Source of the DNA: Planctomycetaceae bacterium UBA2972
GTDB taxonomy: Bacteria; Planctomycetota; Planctomycetia; Pirellulales; Pirellulaceae
Assembly: GCA_002348315.1 (NCBI GenBank)
Contig: DEAW01000187.1
Span: 1 to 19,972 of the forward strand
Length of the DNA stretch: 19,972 bases
Reading direction: 5' to 3'
Positions 8,019-15,308 of the stretch are shown here, piece by piece; within the stretch, counting starts at the first letter, position 1, and every line of letters begins with the position of its first letter. The notes below the pieces were generated by a model that was not told the DNA's origin, did no database searches, and was given only the letters and a program-made list of their open reading frames with translations. A program made the translations under genes and the position numbers.

Positions 8019-9422
8019 CTATCCAAACAATTCCATGATGGGTTTGCCGGTAGTGATTGGGCGGGAGATTCCACTATTGTTTTGTGGTTCGTTTAAAGGA
8101 ATGTCCAATGCGTGATAGATACTCGCAGAAAACTCTTCCGGCCGCACAGGATTATGAGCCACGTAACCTGCAAGCCGATCCGTTTTTCCATAAACCTGTC
8201 CACCGGCAATTCCGCAGCCGGCCATGATCGAAGAAAAACAACGTGGCCAGTGTTGGCGGCCTGGAGGAATTTGTGTGAGAATCTTAGGCGTACGACCGAA
8301 TTCACCGGTCACAACGACGAGCGTGTTGTCGAGCATGCCGCGATCATCCAAATCACCTAGTAACGCGCCTAACGCCTGATCGAGTCTGGGCAGGCAGAAA
8401 TTCATGCCAAAAGATCCGGAACCAAAGGCGTTGCCCATTCCCATATTTCCGCCGTGCATATCCCAGCTGCTGCTTGGTGGCCCACGTCTGTCTTGTGGTG
8501 CCTGTCCGGTCCACCCGTTAACGGTAACAAATCGTACGCCGGCCTCGACCATTCGTCGCGCAAGTAACAAGTTTTGTCCTAGAGGGTGTCGACCATAACG
8601 GTCACGGACGGAGTCTTTCTCACGTGTCATGTCGAATGCTTCGCGACCTTCGGAGCGCGTCATCGCTTCGTAACCCTGCTCACGTAAATTGGCCCAGTCC
8701 TGGCCGACTGGCTCCTGGTCCAGAATGTTGCTTTCCAAATCTCCCAGTAGTGTACGTCGCTTAGCCAAACGCTCTTCATCACCGAGGTCATAGATTGGAG
8801 GTGGCGTAAAGGAGTCCATAGCAGGATTGTTTTGTGCCGAACCGACAAAAACCGGAGCGTATGCTGAACCGAGGTAACCACCGATGCCGATATTGGGGGC
8901 ACAGAATACTGGATTGCCGACACACTTAATGAGCCAGGCGTTGGAGACAATATTGCGAGTGCTAGGTGTGTGTTTGGCTACAAAGGATCCGATATAAGGT
9001 TGATCATCAGGTACACCCTGTTGAACACGCTTTACTGACTGACCACTTAGTAGGTTGTGCATTGCATCAAAATGGTTGCTGATCGCACCGGGATGCTGCA
9101 TCGAGTTGATGAGGGTGAATTTATCTGTGTGCTTGGCCAATTCAGTATGCATTTCGTTGATGCGCATACCGGGGACTTTCGTCGAAATCGGACGGTATGG
9201 CCCCCGAATAGAATCAGGAGCGTCAGGTTTCATGTCCCACGTGTCTACGTGACTTGGTCCCCCGCACAATAAAATGAAGATGCAGGATTTCTCGGAACGT
9301 ACCGGATTGCCACTTTCGTCGCGTTGATCAGTACCCATTACTGTGCCGGGCATCGCCAGGGAGGCTGTTCCCATGCCTGCTGCCAGCAGTGCCTGTCGAC
9401 GGTTTAGTTCAAAGTTGTGCAT
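8019..9422 (-). CDS. DUF1501 family protein, copy B (glycine/methionine-rich insert)
   Basis: The product has 467 aa from the ATG at 9422. I prefer this start to an in-frame ATG at 9479 because GAGGAG sits 6 nt upstream and the leader NRRQALLAAGMGTASLAMPG (7-26) then begins the protein, as in other Tat substrates. Family motifs are LLCGGPSHVDTWDMKPDAPD (51-70), LLARRMVEAGVRFVTVNGW (286-304), VTGEFGRTPKI (371-381), GRQHW (388-392) and AGCGIAGGQVYG (401-412). Two motifs differ from the other copies in this window: GRQH instead of GR(D/E)H, and AGCG instead of AGGG. After WDMHG (320-324) there is a Gly/Met-rich run to about residue 342 before the LDQALGALLGDL helix. The gene is first or second in the minus-strand run, 56 bp upstream of the ceramidase-like gene. 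It is probably an exported metal-dependent hydrolase of unknown substrate, with no PSD1 partner in the window. Confidence 0.93.
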   Translation of the reverse strand: MHNFELNRRQALLAAGMGTASLAMPGTVMGTDQRDESGNPVRSEKSCIFILLCGGPSHVDTWDMKPDAPDSIRGPYRPISTKVPGMRINEMHTELAKHTDKFTLINSMQHPGAISNHFDAMHNLLSGQSVKRVQQGVPDDQPYIGSFVAKHTPSTRNIVSNAWLIKCVGNPVFCAPNIGIGGYLGSAYAPVFVGSAQNNPAMDSFTPPPIYDLGDEERLAKRRTLLGDLESNILDQEPVGQDWANLREQGYEAMTRSEGREAFDMTREKDSVRDRYGRHPLGQNLLLARRMVEAGVRFVTVNGWTGQAPQDRRGPPSSSWDMHGGNMGMGNAFGSGSFGMNFCLPRLDQALGALLGDLDDRGMLDNTLVVVTGEFGRTPKILTQIPPGRQHWPRCFSSIMAGCGIAGGQVYGKTDRLAGYVAHNPVRPEEFSASIYHALDIPLNEPQNNSGISRPITTGKPIMELFG

Positions 9423-9428
9423 TTGATG

Positions 9429-9434
9429 CTCCTC
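9429..9434 (-). promoter_or_regulatory. Shine-Dalgarno GAGGAG deciding the start of DUF1501 copy B
   Basis: GAGGAG on the minus strand ends 6 nt before the ATG at 9422. The alternative upstream ATG at 9479 has no such site and would add 19 residues ahead of the Tat leader. Confidence 0.65.
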
Positions 9435-9533
9435 GAAAAGTGCGTACCCTATTATCACATCGTCTGCAATTAAATGCACGTTTAAACAAATAGAGAAACC
9501 AACTATAGACGCATGAGATAAACAATGAGCCGG

Positions 9534-10421
9534 TCATTTGGTGGGTGTTTGGTTTGGCCAGTGGTTAGGAACGACAAATAGCCGCTGCGTTTCGTTGCAA
9601 TCCAACTGCCGCCTACTGATCATTACTGGATGGCCCCTGTCGGCAAAATGCCGTCGAAGGTATCGGTAGATGAACTGTGAAGAGACATAGGAGGTAGATG
9701 AAACTGGCGGAGCCAGCCAGTGCGGTTTTCTGCAAATGGCGTATTCTGAGTTGTTGTGAGTTAGCAGTGATTCCAGTTGCGATTCGAACAGCCAGGCACC
9801 GCGTTGGTGAGTAACATTCAGTTGTTCGGGCAGGCGTTCTGGTAGTGAGGAATGCAGGGGATAAAATATCATTCCCTTTACCAGTGCCATAGTACTTTGT
9901 ACTTCCTGGTAATATCTTTCACCGAGTGTGAGTTGATGGTGGAAGAGTCGATTGCATTTGATTTCGAATGTATCGGCGGAATTTGGTCCCAGGAAATGAC
10001 TCCCGTTGACTGGAGCGTCCGGATAATAGAGATAGAACTTGGCAGCTGTTTCCAGATGGATTGTTAACCCCGCGTCGTTTTGGAATACAAAATCGAGTTC
10101 CCCCACTGTTCTTAATTGGTCGTGGATCTGCAGATTGCGGTGCAATATCGTGTTGCCGGGAGAATTAGTTAATAGTTGGTATACTAACTGCTCAAAGTAG
10201 TGACCTACTTTCCTGTTAGGTGTTATGGAAGCGTCGTTTTCAGAAACTCTGACGTCGCTGTGCATTAAAACCTTTGGGAATTCATAGCAATCCGTTAACA
10301 GGTTCGTGCTTGTGAGCGTCCATTGGAGATCTGCCTTGATTTGGTTTACATCCATAAGACCGATTGTAATGCAACGGCCGTCGAAATATTCCCCAAAGAT
10401 GCAGTTGATCTTCAAGTGCAT
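9534..10421 (-). CDS. DUF1853 family protein (PD-(D/E)xK nuclease-like fold)
   Basis: The product has 295 aa, the normal length for DUF1853 (PF08907). Family motifs are RKVGHYFEQLVYQLL (70-84), VGELDFVF (106-113), LETAAKFYLYY (123-133) and GPNSADTFEIKCNRLFHHQL (145-164). Glu77, the GELD acidic residues (Glu108, Asp110) and the Glu124-x3-Lys128 pair have the layout of a PD-(D/E)xK nuclease core, but no activity has been shown for the family as far as I know. There is no signal peptide, so it is likely cytoplasmic and functionally separate from the exported proteins downstream. The first in-frame ATG (10421) gives 295 aa; Met23 (10355) is an alternative. Neither has a clear ribosome site. The gene is divergent from the deacylase gene across 55 bp and lies 111 bp upstream of DUF1501 copy B. 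Confidence 0.8.
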   Translation of the reverse strand: MHLKINCIFGEYFDGRCITIGLMDVNQIKADLQWTLTSTNLLTDCYEFPKVLMHSDVRVSENDASITPNRKVGHYFEQLVYQLLTNSPGNTILHRNLQIHDQLRTVGELDFVFQNDAGLTIHLETAAKFYLYYPDAPVNGSHFLGPNSADTFEIKCNRLFHHQLTLGERYYQEVQSTMALVKGMIFYPLHSSLPERLPEQLNVTHQRGAWLFESQLESLLTHNNSEYAICRKPHWLAPPVSSTSYVSSQFIYRYLRRHFADRGHPVMISRRQLDCNETQRLFVVPNHWPNQTPTK

Positions 10422-10476
10422 TAAACTAAACAGCAGGAGCAGGTACCATTAGACGGATAAACAAGATAGGACGAGC

Positions 10477-12123
10477 ATGCGACAATTTACCTACACAATC
10501 ATGATTGTCCTGCTTGGCGCAGTTGTTTGTGGCGGGGAACCAGTAGATCTTCTGATTAAAGAGGCAAAGGTAATCGACGGGACGGGTCGGCCCTGGTTCA
10601 AGGCGAATGTCGCCGTAAGTGGAGACGAGGTTATTGCCTTAGAACGGGATTTGAACGTTCCGGCACGAAAAGTCATAGAAGCTAAAGGACTTACATTAGC
10701 TCCCGGTTTTATCGATATTCATTCTCATTCTGATAAGCTCCTGCTACGTGATGGTCGTGCATTGGGGAAGATCTATCAGGGGGTTACGACCGAGGTTCTT
10801 GGAGAAGGGTTTTCCGCTGGCCCGGCCTTGGGACAACGACCGGCTGGAAGTGTGACAACGCCTAACGGTACGGTCCGTTGGAATACGCTGGCCGAGTATT
10901 TTTCGTTGTTGGAACGACACGAAACGAGTGTTAATGTGATCAGTTATGTGGGGCACGCTGGCGTCTGGCAATGTGTCATGGGGAATTCGTTTGAACGGCC
11001 GTCTGAAGCTCAGATGATGGAGATGGAGAAGTTGGTGCGGGAAGCCATGCAGCAAGGCGCCCGAGGACTATCGTCGCAGGTAATGACTCCTCCCGGATCG
11101 CTAGCGAGAACTGAAGACATGATAAGACTCGCGAAGCAGATAGCGCCTTTTGACGGACTTTTCTCAATTCATATTCGTAATGAAGGATTGGACGTGTTTG
11201 CTGCTATCAAAGAGGCGATTCAAATTGCGCGGATGGCAAAGGTGCGACTTGACATTATTCATTTGAAGATTGCGGATCAGCAATATTGGGGTCAGATGGG
11301 AAAAATTGTCCAATTGATCGAGGATGCGCGCGATGAAGAAATCGATGTTCAGGCCAACGTCTACCCTTATACCCGAGGTAACAATAATTTACGAAGTATT
11401 GTCCCTCCCTGGGCTCATGAAGGTGGGGAACAAAAAATGTTGCAACGACTTGCCTCGTCGGAAAGCCGTGACCGCATTATTGAAGATATCGAAAATGGTA
11501 TCGATGGTTGGTACAACCACTACACCGCAGTTGGCAAGGACTGGGGTCGCATGTTGGTAAGTGGTGAACACAAGTACAAAGGGCTTACGATGGACCGCGT
11601 CTTTGCCTTGCGTGGTACCACTGAAAACAAAGTGGCGGATATGCTGGATATGTTGATCGAAAATGGCGGAGGTATTAGCACTGTGTTTGCTCATCATGAT
11701 GAGCCGGATATGCTATTGGCTCTAAGCCAACCCTGGTGTAGTGTTGGCAGCGATGGATCGGCTTATGCTGTCGACGGACCGTTACGAGAGGGGAATCCTC
11801 ATCCCCGAAACTTTGGCGCCTTTCCCCGGCTGCTTGGCTATTATGCGCGAGAGAGAAAAGCATTAACGCTGGAAGCTGCAATCCAGAAGGTAACCTGGCT
11901 CAATGCAACGAAGGTCGGATTGAGTGATCGCGGGAAGATTGCCGTAGGTATGAAGGCGGATCTGGTTTTGTTTGATTCCGAGTCGATCATCGACAAATCC
12001 GAATACACTGCGCCATTTCAGTACGGAGAGGGAATCGCTTATGTCATCGTTAATGGCAAAGTCACAGTGTCAGAAGGAAAGCACCTCGGTGTCACTGCCG
12101 GACGCGTGCTGAGAAGAGAGTGA
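10477..12123 (+). CDS. N-acyl-D-amino-acid deacylase-like amidohydrolase (exported)
   Basis: The product has 548 aa. Residues 1-20 form a Sec signal peptide ending near VVCGGE, which could also be read as a weak lipobox. The amidohydrolase/D-aminoacylase layout is clear: DLLIKEAKVIDGTGRPW (24-40), the metal motif HSHSD (His82, His84, Asp86), YQGVTTEVLGEG (100-111), IHIRNEG with His232, IHLKIAD with His262, and VGSDGSAYAVDG with Asp426 as the catalytic aspartate. The C-terminus GKIAVGMKADLVLFD is the usual return to the small beta-sandwich. In classical D-aminoacylases the segment after GxTT reads GNCG, with a metal-ligand Cys. Here it is GEGF, so the metal centre is probably different, as in a subset of related planctomycete proteins. 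The reaction expected is hydrolysis of an N-acyl amino-acid amide; the substrate is unknown. AGGA 5 nt upstream supports the start. Confidence 0.88.
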   Translation: MRQFTYTIMIVLLGAVVCGGEPVDLLIKEAKVIDGTGRPWFKANVAVSGDEVIALERDLNVPARKVIEAKGLTLAPGFIDIHSHSDKLLLRDGRALGKIYQGVTTEVLGEGFSAGPALGQRPAGSVTTPNGTVRWNTLAEYFSLLERHETSVNVISYVGHAGVWQCVMGNSFERPSEAQMMEMEKLVREAMQQGARGLSSQVMTPPGSLARTEDMIRLAKQIAPFDGLFSIHIRNEGLDVFAAIKEAIQIARMAKVRLDIIHLKIADQQYWGQMGKIVQLIEDARDEEIDVQANVYPYTRGNNNLRSIVPPWAHEGGEQKMLQRLASSESRDRIIEDIENGIDGWYNHYTAVGKDWGRMLVSGEHKYKGLTMDRVFALRGTTENKVADMLDMLIENGGGISTVFAHHDEPDMLLALSQPWCSVGSDGSAYAVDGPLREGNPHPRNFGAFPRLLGYYARERKALTLEAAIQKVTWLNATKVGLSDRGKIAVGMKADLVLFDSESIIDKSEYTAPFQYGEGIAYVIVNGKVTVSEGKHLGVTAGRVLRRE

Positions 12124-12130
12124 GTACCAA

Positions 12131-12649
12131 TCAGGAGAGCAGTCGTAGTTTTGCCCGGTCTTCGGAAAATAGTTTTGCTTCGTAGGCCGCCAAGTCATCC
12201 AGGCGAGCGAAGACGGACTTTTCATCCTGATATTCAGTAGCAAGGTCGATGTACGTTGCGTAGTTTTCAGAGTCGGCTTTCACATAACCGGCATAATGTG
12301 TGGCCATGACCCTGGTGTAGGTATGCTTTGCAATAAAGTCAAAACCTTCGTAGCTGCGAGCGTCAGCTTGAGCAGAAACAAGTAGTCGATCAATCACTCG
12401 CCCGGGTTTCTTGTTAACGATCAGTTGTTTGAGTCTGCGGTCATATCCGATGGGCTACTGACGCTCAAAACTAATGTCTAATCCGTTTATTAGTTCCCGA
12501 ATGGATTGGAACTCTTTCGGCTTTTCACTGATCATTTGTGTCATCGCAACACTGAGACGCTCTTATCGCAGTAAGGTAATAATAGATTGAGACACATCCT
12601 CGCAGATGCTTTCTACCAATGTGTATGGTTCAATAAGATCCGGTCTAAA
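12131..12649 (-). pseudogene. Degraded coding remnant of unknown family, two in-frame stops
   Basis: One minus-strand frame reads as protein-like sequence across about 170 codons but is broken by TAA at 12565-12563 and TAG at 12457-12455. Another in-frame stop at 12652-12650 bounds it. The last, intact part is 88 codons from a GTG at 12397 (FDFIAKHTYTRVMATHY, then DLATEYQDEKSVFARLDDLA, ending KLRLLS). The middle piece begins with an ATG before TQMISEKPKEF and ends at the TAG; beyond the TAG the frame resumes with PIGYDRRLKQLIVNKKPGR. The composition (acidic and aromatic residues, few rare codons) looks like real coding sequence. I do not recognise the family. Alternatives are a short functional gene from the GTG, or chance open frame. 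It converges with the deacylase gene, with only 7 bp between stops. Confidence 0.4.
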
Positions 12650-12767
12650 TCAGACTCAAGCCGATGTAGCCAATGTGTTGTAGTGGGTATGTGTAGAAAT
12701 CCACGAAAAGCCATGGGTAGTTAGAAATTAAACAAATAAACAAATAAATAATTAGGCAATTAGAAAG

Positions 12768-12828
12768 TAAGGCAATTAGAGCCGGCCTCGCCCCTTTGGC
12801 TATGGCGGGCAAGCGTTAAGGCAATTAG
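12768..12828 (+). repeat. 12-bp direct repeat flanking a 37-bp GC-rich segment
   Basis: TAAGGCAATTAG occurs at 12768-12779 and again at 12817-12828. Its core AGGCAATTAG also occurs once more at 12754-12763. The 37 bp between the two 12-mers (12780-12816) are strongly GC-rich, including GCCGGC and GGCGGGC, while the surroundings are AT-rich. The layout resembles a small insertion with a duplicated target, or a short tandem repeat array interrupted by GC-rich DNA. No terminal inverted repeats are evident inside the insert. Confidence 0.6.
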
Positions 12829-12871
12829 TAAAATGGGTAATAAGACGTGGTAAAGGTGACAGCGGCTAGCT

Positions 12872-12880
12872 TGTTATAAT
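12872..12880 (+). promoter_or_regulatory. Extended -10 promoter for the hydratase gene
   Basis: TGTTATAAT is a perfect extended -10 (TGn plus TATAAT at 12875-12880). No good -35 sits at 16-18 bp; GTGACA at 12856-12861 is too close (13 bp). Extended -10 promoters can work without a -35. Transcription would start near 12887, about 34 nt before the hydratase ATG, and could continue through the sulfatase cluster. Confidence 0.5.
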
Positions 12881-12920
12881 GATCGAAAATCGGACAAAGA
12901 ATGACGGGAACTATTGAGGG

Positions 12921-13736
12921 ATGAGTGAGAAGGATACTCCAGACGAATTAACCGTAGCGTTGAACCAGCTTGAGGCTGGTAGGCTCCAATCGCCGGTACC
13001 TATTGGGGATTTGCCGGAAGCGATAGCTCCCAACGATGTTTTAGCAGCGATGACATTACAGGAAGCTCTGAATGCCAGACTGGCGGTTCAGGGGCTGGGA
13101 CCGATCGTTGGTACTAAAATCGGTTGTACCACGGAAGTAATGCAGCAATACCTGGGAATGGACCATCCCTGCTCAGGTGCGATATTTGAATCTACAGTCC
13201 ATGCCTTGCAAGGCACTTTCGACTTTGATTCATTTTTACACGTGGGAGTGGAATGTGAAATTGCAGTCACCCTTTCAGATGCCATTGCTATAAGAGACGA
13301 GACTTACACGCTGGAGTCCATTATCCCTCACGTTAAGTCAGTTCATGCTGCCATTGAGGTCGTGGATGATCGATATGTAGATTTTGAAAATCGCATTCCT
13401 GATTGGCGGACATGGGTGGCAGACGATTTCTTTGGTGCCGGTGCGGTGTTGGGGTATCCTATAACCGACTGGCAGTCCATTGATCTAGCCAGAGTATGCG
13501 GTGAAATGTTTATTAATGGAGAATCTGTAGGTGCAGGATTTGGACGGGACATTATCAATGGTCACCCGCTCGAAGCTCTGGTTTGGCTGGCCAACGAACA
13601 GTCGGGATTAGGACGAGAGATCCCGGCCGGCTGGGTCGTGATGCTAGGTAGTGTGGTTCAAACTAAATGGCTTTCTGCTGGAGATCTGGTCGAAGTGGAT
13701 CTGGAAGGGCTGGGACGTGCAGTTGCTCAATTTTGA
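12921..13736 (+). CDS. 2-keto-4-pentenoate hydratase / fumarylacetoacetase-family protein
   Basis: The product has 271 aa, the usual size for the MhpD/4-oxalocrotonate decarboxylase branch of the FAA superfamily. Supporting motifs are VGTKIGCT (63-70) with the conserved Lys66, VGVECEIAV (109-117) with the metal-ligand pair Glu111 and Glu113, AAIEVVDDRYVDF (143-155) with Glu146 as third ligand, and FGRDIINGHPLEALVWLAN (about 207-225). These enzymes hydrate or decarboxylate 2-keto acids in meta-cleavage pathways for aromatic compounds, in the cytoplasm with Mg2+ or Mn2+. No other meta-cleavage gene is visible here, so the pathway is uncertain. The start has GAGGG directly abutting the ATG, a poor spacing, and overlaps the end of an 8-codon upstream frame. 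The gene precedes the sulfatase by 75 bp. Confidence 0.85.
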   Translation: MSEKDTPDELTVALNQLEAGRLQSPVPIGDLPEAIAPNDVLAAMTLQEALNARLAVQGLGPIVGTKIGCTTEVMQQYLGMDHPCSGAIFESTVHALQGTFDFDSFLHVGVECEIAVTLSDAIAIRDETYTLESIIPHVKSVHAAIEVVDDRYVDFENRIPDWRTWVADDFFGAGAVLGYPITDWQSIDLARVCGEMFINGESVGAGFGRDIINGHPLEALVWLANEQSGLGREIPAGWVVMLGSVVQTKWLSAGDLVEVDLEGLGRAVAQF

Positions 13737-13744
13737 GTTCATAT

Positions 13745-13772
13745 TTGGGACTCAGTTGCTCGGTGCTATGAT
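13745..13772 (+). promoter_or_regulatory. Putative promoter for the sulfatase-PSD1-DUF1501 unit
   Basis: TTGGGA (13745-13750, 4 of 6 matches to TTGACA) is followed after 16 bp by TATGAT (13767-13772), which is preceded by TGC to make an extended -10. It lies between the hydratase stop and the sulfatase ATG, with a predicted start about 33 nt upstream of the sulfatase gene. The cluster could therefore be transcribed independently of the hydratase. Confidence 0.45.
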
Positions 13773-13811
13773 AAGGGTACCTTTAATGTCCGTACCAATG
13801 AGCCATCTGAA

Positions 13812-15305
13812 ATGTTGAAGAATACTATCGCTACTCTGCTGCTACTTTTCGTTTTTGGTGCGCTTGATCCAGCTGCAGTTACGGCCGAAGAACGTCCTAA
13901 TATCATTTTTATCTTTGTCGATGATCTCGGCTGGATGGACATTGGCTGCTACGGCAATAAGCTAGCCGAAACCCCTCATATCGACAAGCTTGCGACTGCT
14001 GGCATGCGATTTACGGATTTCTACGCAGCTGGGGCTGTATGTTCACCCACACGTTGTGCAGTACAGTCGGGACAGAATCAGGCACGCATCGGAATTACTG
14101 ACTTTATTCCAGGGCATTGGCGACCGTTTGAACGGAGTACCACACCTATGGTGACTGCAGCATTACCTCTTGATACGGTTACTGTTGCCGAATCCCTACA
14201 GAAAACAGGGTATGCAACCGGATATGTCGGCAAATGGCATCTAGGGTCCGGGCCAAACTTCGGTCCAGCCAAACAGGGATACGAGTTTGCTGTGGAAGTC
14301 AACGGCGCGCAGCGTCCGGGTAGTTTTCGCGTCACCGGCAGGACGGATTTGAAACCTAATCCCAAACAATTCCGTACAGAGTTTGAAGGTGAGATGTGCC
14401 GACAGTTTATAAGAGATAATAAAGACACCCCGTTTTTCCTAATGCTCTCGCCCTATCATGTCCACATACCACTTTCGAGCCGATCTGATCTCGTTTTGAA
14501 ATACGAGAAGAAAGCGCGCAAGCTCGGTTTGGAAATGCCGCATCCAGTCTATGCCGCAATGCTGGAAGAGGTCGACAATCTGGTTGGCGAAGTCGTTGAC
14601 GAAGTGGAAACGCAAGGCATGACGAACAACACAATGATCGTGTTTACTTCCGATAACGGTGGACTGTATCGACGGTTTGATTACCGTGAACATGCAGACG
14701 ATACCGTGGCTTCGCAGGCGCCGCTTCGGGGAGAAAAAGGTACGTTGTTTGAAGGAGGCATTCGCGTCCCCTTGATCGTCAAACATCCGGGAGTTGTTCC
14801 AGCAGGAACGATTAATAGTACACTGTCGATTTCATATGATTTCTATCCGACATTTGTTTCGTTAGCGCAAGGAGTATTACCGGCCAATCAGACAATCGAC
14901 GGTGTTGACTTGTTGCCGACATTGACAGGACAGTCAAAGAAACTCGATCGCGGTCCGCTCTATTGGCACTACCCTCACTATCATCACGATCGACCGGCCA
15001 GCGCTATCCGGGATGGCAATTGGAAATTGATACAGTATTTGGATGGTTCGAAGGATCTGGAGTTATATAACCTGATAGAGGATATTGGTGAGGCAAATGA
15101 TTTATCGGAACAGTTTGCAGGACGGGTCGCGGATCTTAAAAACAAACTAGCAGCCTGGCAACAGGATGTTTCCGCTCGGATGCCCATGCTGAACCTATCC
15201 TATGATCCTTCACGCGCTCATGAATGGTGGAACCGGCGCACATCAAAGCCGGTGAATAGTGATGGCCGCAAACGATTTCCTCCTACGGAACTACCCTTAA
15301 AATAG
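13812..15305 (+). CDS. Exported formylglycine-dependent sulfatase (arylsulfatase type)
   Basis: The product has 497 aa. A Sec signal peptide covers about residues 1-25 (LLLLFVFGALDPAAVTAEE). The sulfatase fold is unmistakable: PNIIFIFVDDLGWMDIGCYG (29-48) with calcium ligands Asp37-Asp38, and the maturation motif CSPTR (77-81), where Cys77 would be converted to formylglycine. Thr replaces the commoner Ser at the fourth position of that motif. Also present are GKWHLG (140-145; Lys141, His143), HVHIP (216-220), TSDNGG (279-284; Asp281, Asn282) and RGEKGTLFEGGIRVP (306-320; Lys309). It removes sulfate esters, in planctomycetes typically from algal or host sulfated polysaccharides. No formylglycine-generating enzyme is in the window. 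The stop is 3 bp before the PSD1 start, so they are co-transcribed. Confidence 0.96.
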   Translation: MLKNTIATLLLLFVFGALDPAAVTAEERPNIIFIFVDDLGWMDIGCYGNKLAETPHIDKLATAGMRFTDFYAAGAVCSPTRCAVQSGQNQARIGITDFIPGHWRPFERSTTPMVTAALPLDTVTVAESLQKTGYATGYVGKWHLGSGPNFGPAKQGYEFAVEVNGAQRPGSFRVTGRTDLKPNPKQFRTEFEGEMCRQFIRDNKDTPFFLMLSPYHVHIPLSSRSDLVLKYEKKARKLGLEMPHPVYAAMLEEVDNLVGEVVDEVETQGMTNNTMIVFTSDNGGLYRRFDYREHADDTVASQAPLRGEKGTLFEGGIRVPLIVKHPGVVPAGTINSTLSISYDFYPTFVSLAQGVLPANQTIDGVDLLPTLTGQSKKLDRGPLYWHYPHYHHDRPASAIRDGNWKLIQYLDGSKDLELYNLIEDIGEANDLSEQFAGRVADLKNKLAAWQQDVSARMPMLNLSYDPSRAHEWWNRRTSKPVNSDGRKRFPPTELPLK

Positions 15306-15308
15306 AAA

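Larger units (their letters stand above)
12398..12920. other. Gene-poor spacer of about 520 bp
   Basis: The left half overlaps the decayed minus-strand frame described separately. From about 12650 to 12870 the DNA is non-coding in all frames that I checked, AT-rich around 12720-12770 (AAACAAAT-type runs), and holds the 12-bp direct repeat and the GC-rich insert. The right end carries the promoter of the hydratase gene. No RNA gene was recognised. Confidence 0.5.

Noticed and set aside
12754..12828. Short repeats as a CRISPR array
   Set aside because: The repeats are only 10-12 bp with start-to-start distances of 16 and 49 bp, and no cas gene is present.
14439..14786. Long antisense frame (115 codons) inside the sulfatase
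   Set aside because: It lies fully opposite conserved sulfatase motifs and has no recognisable domain or ribosome site; it is a by-product of codon use.
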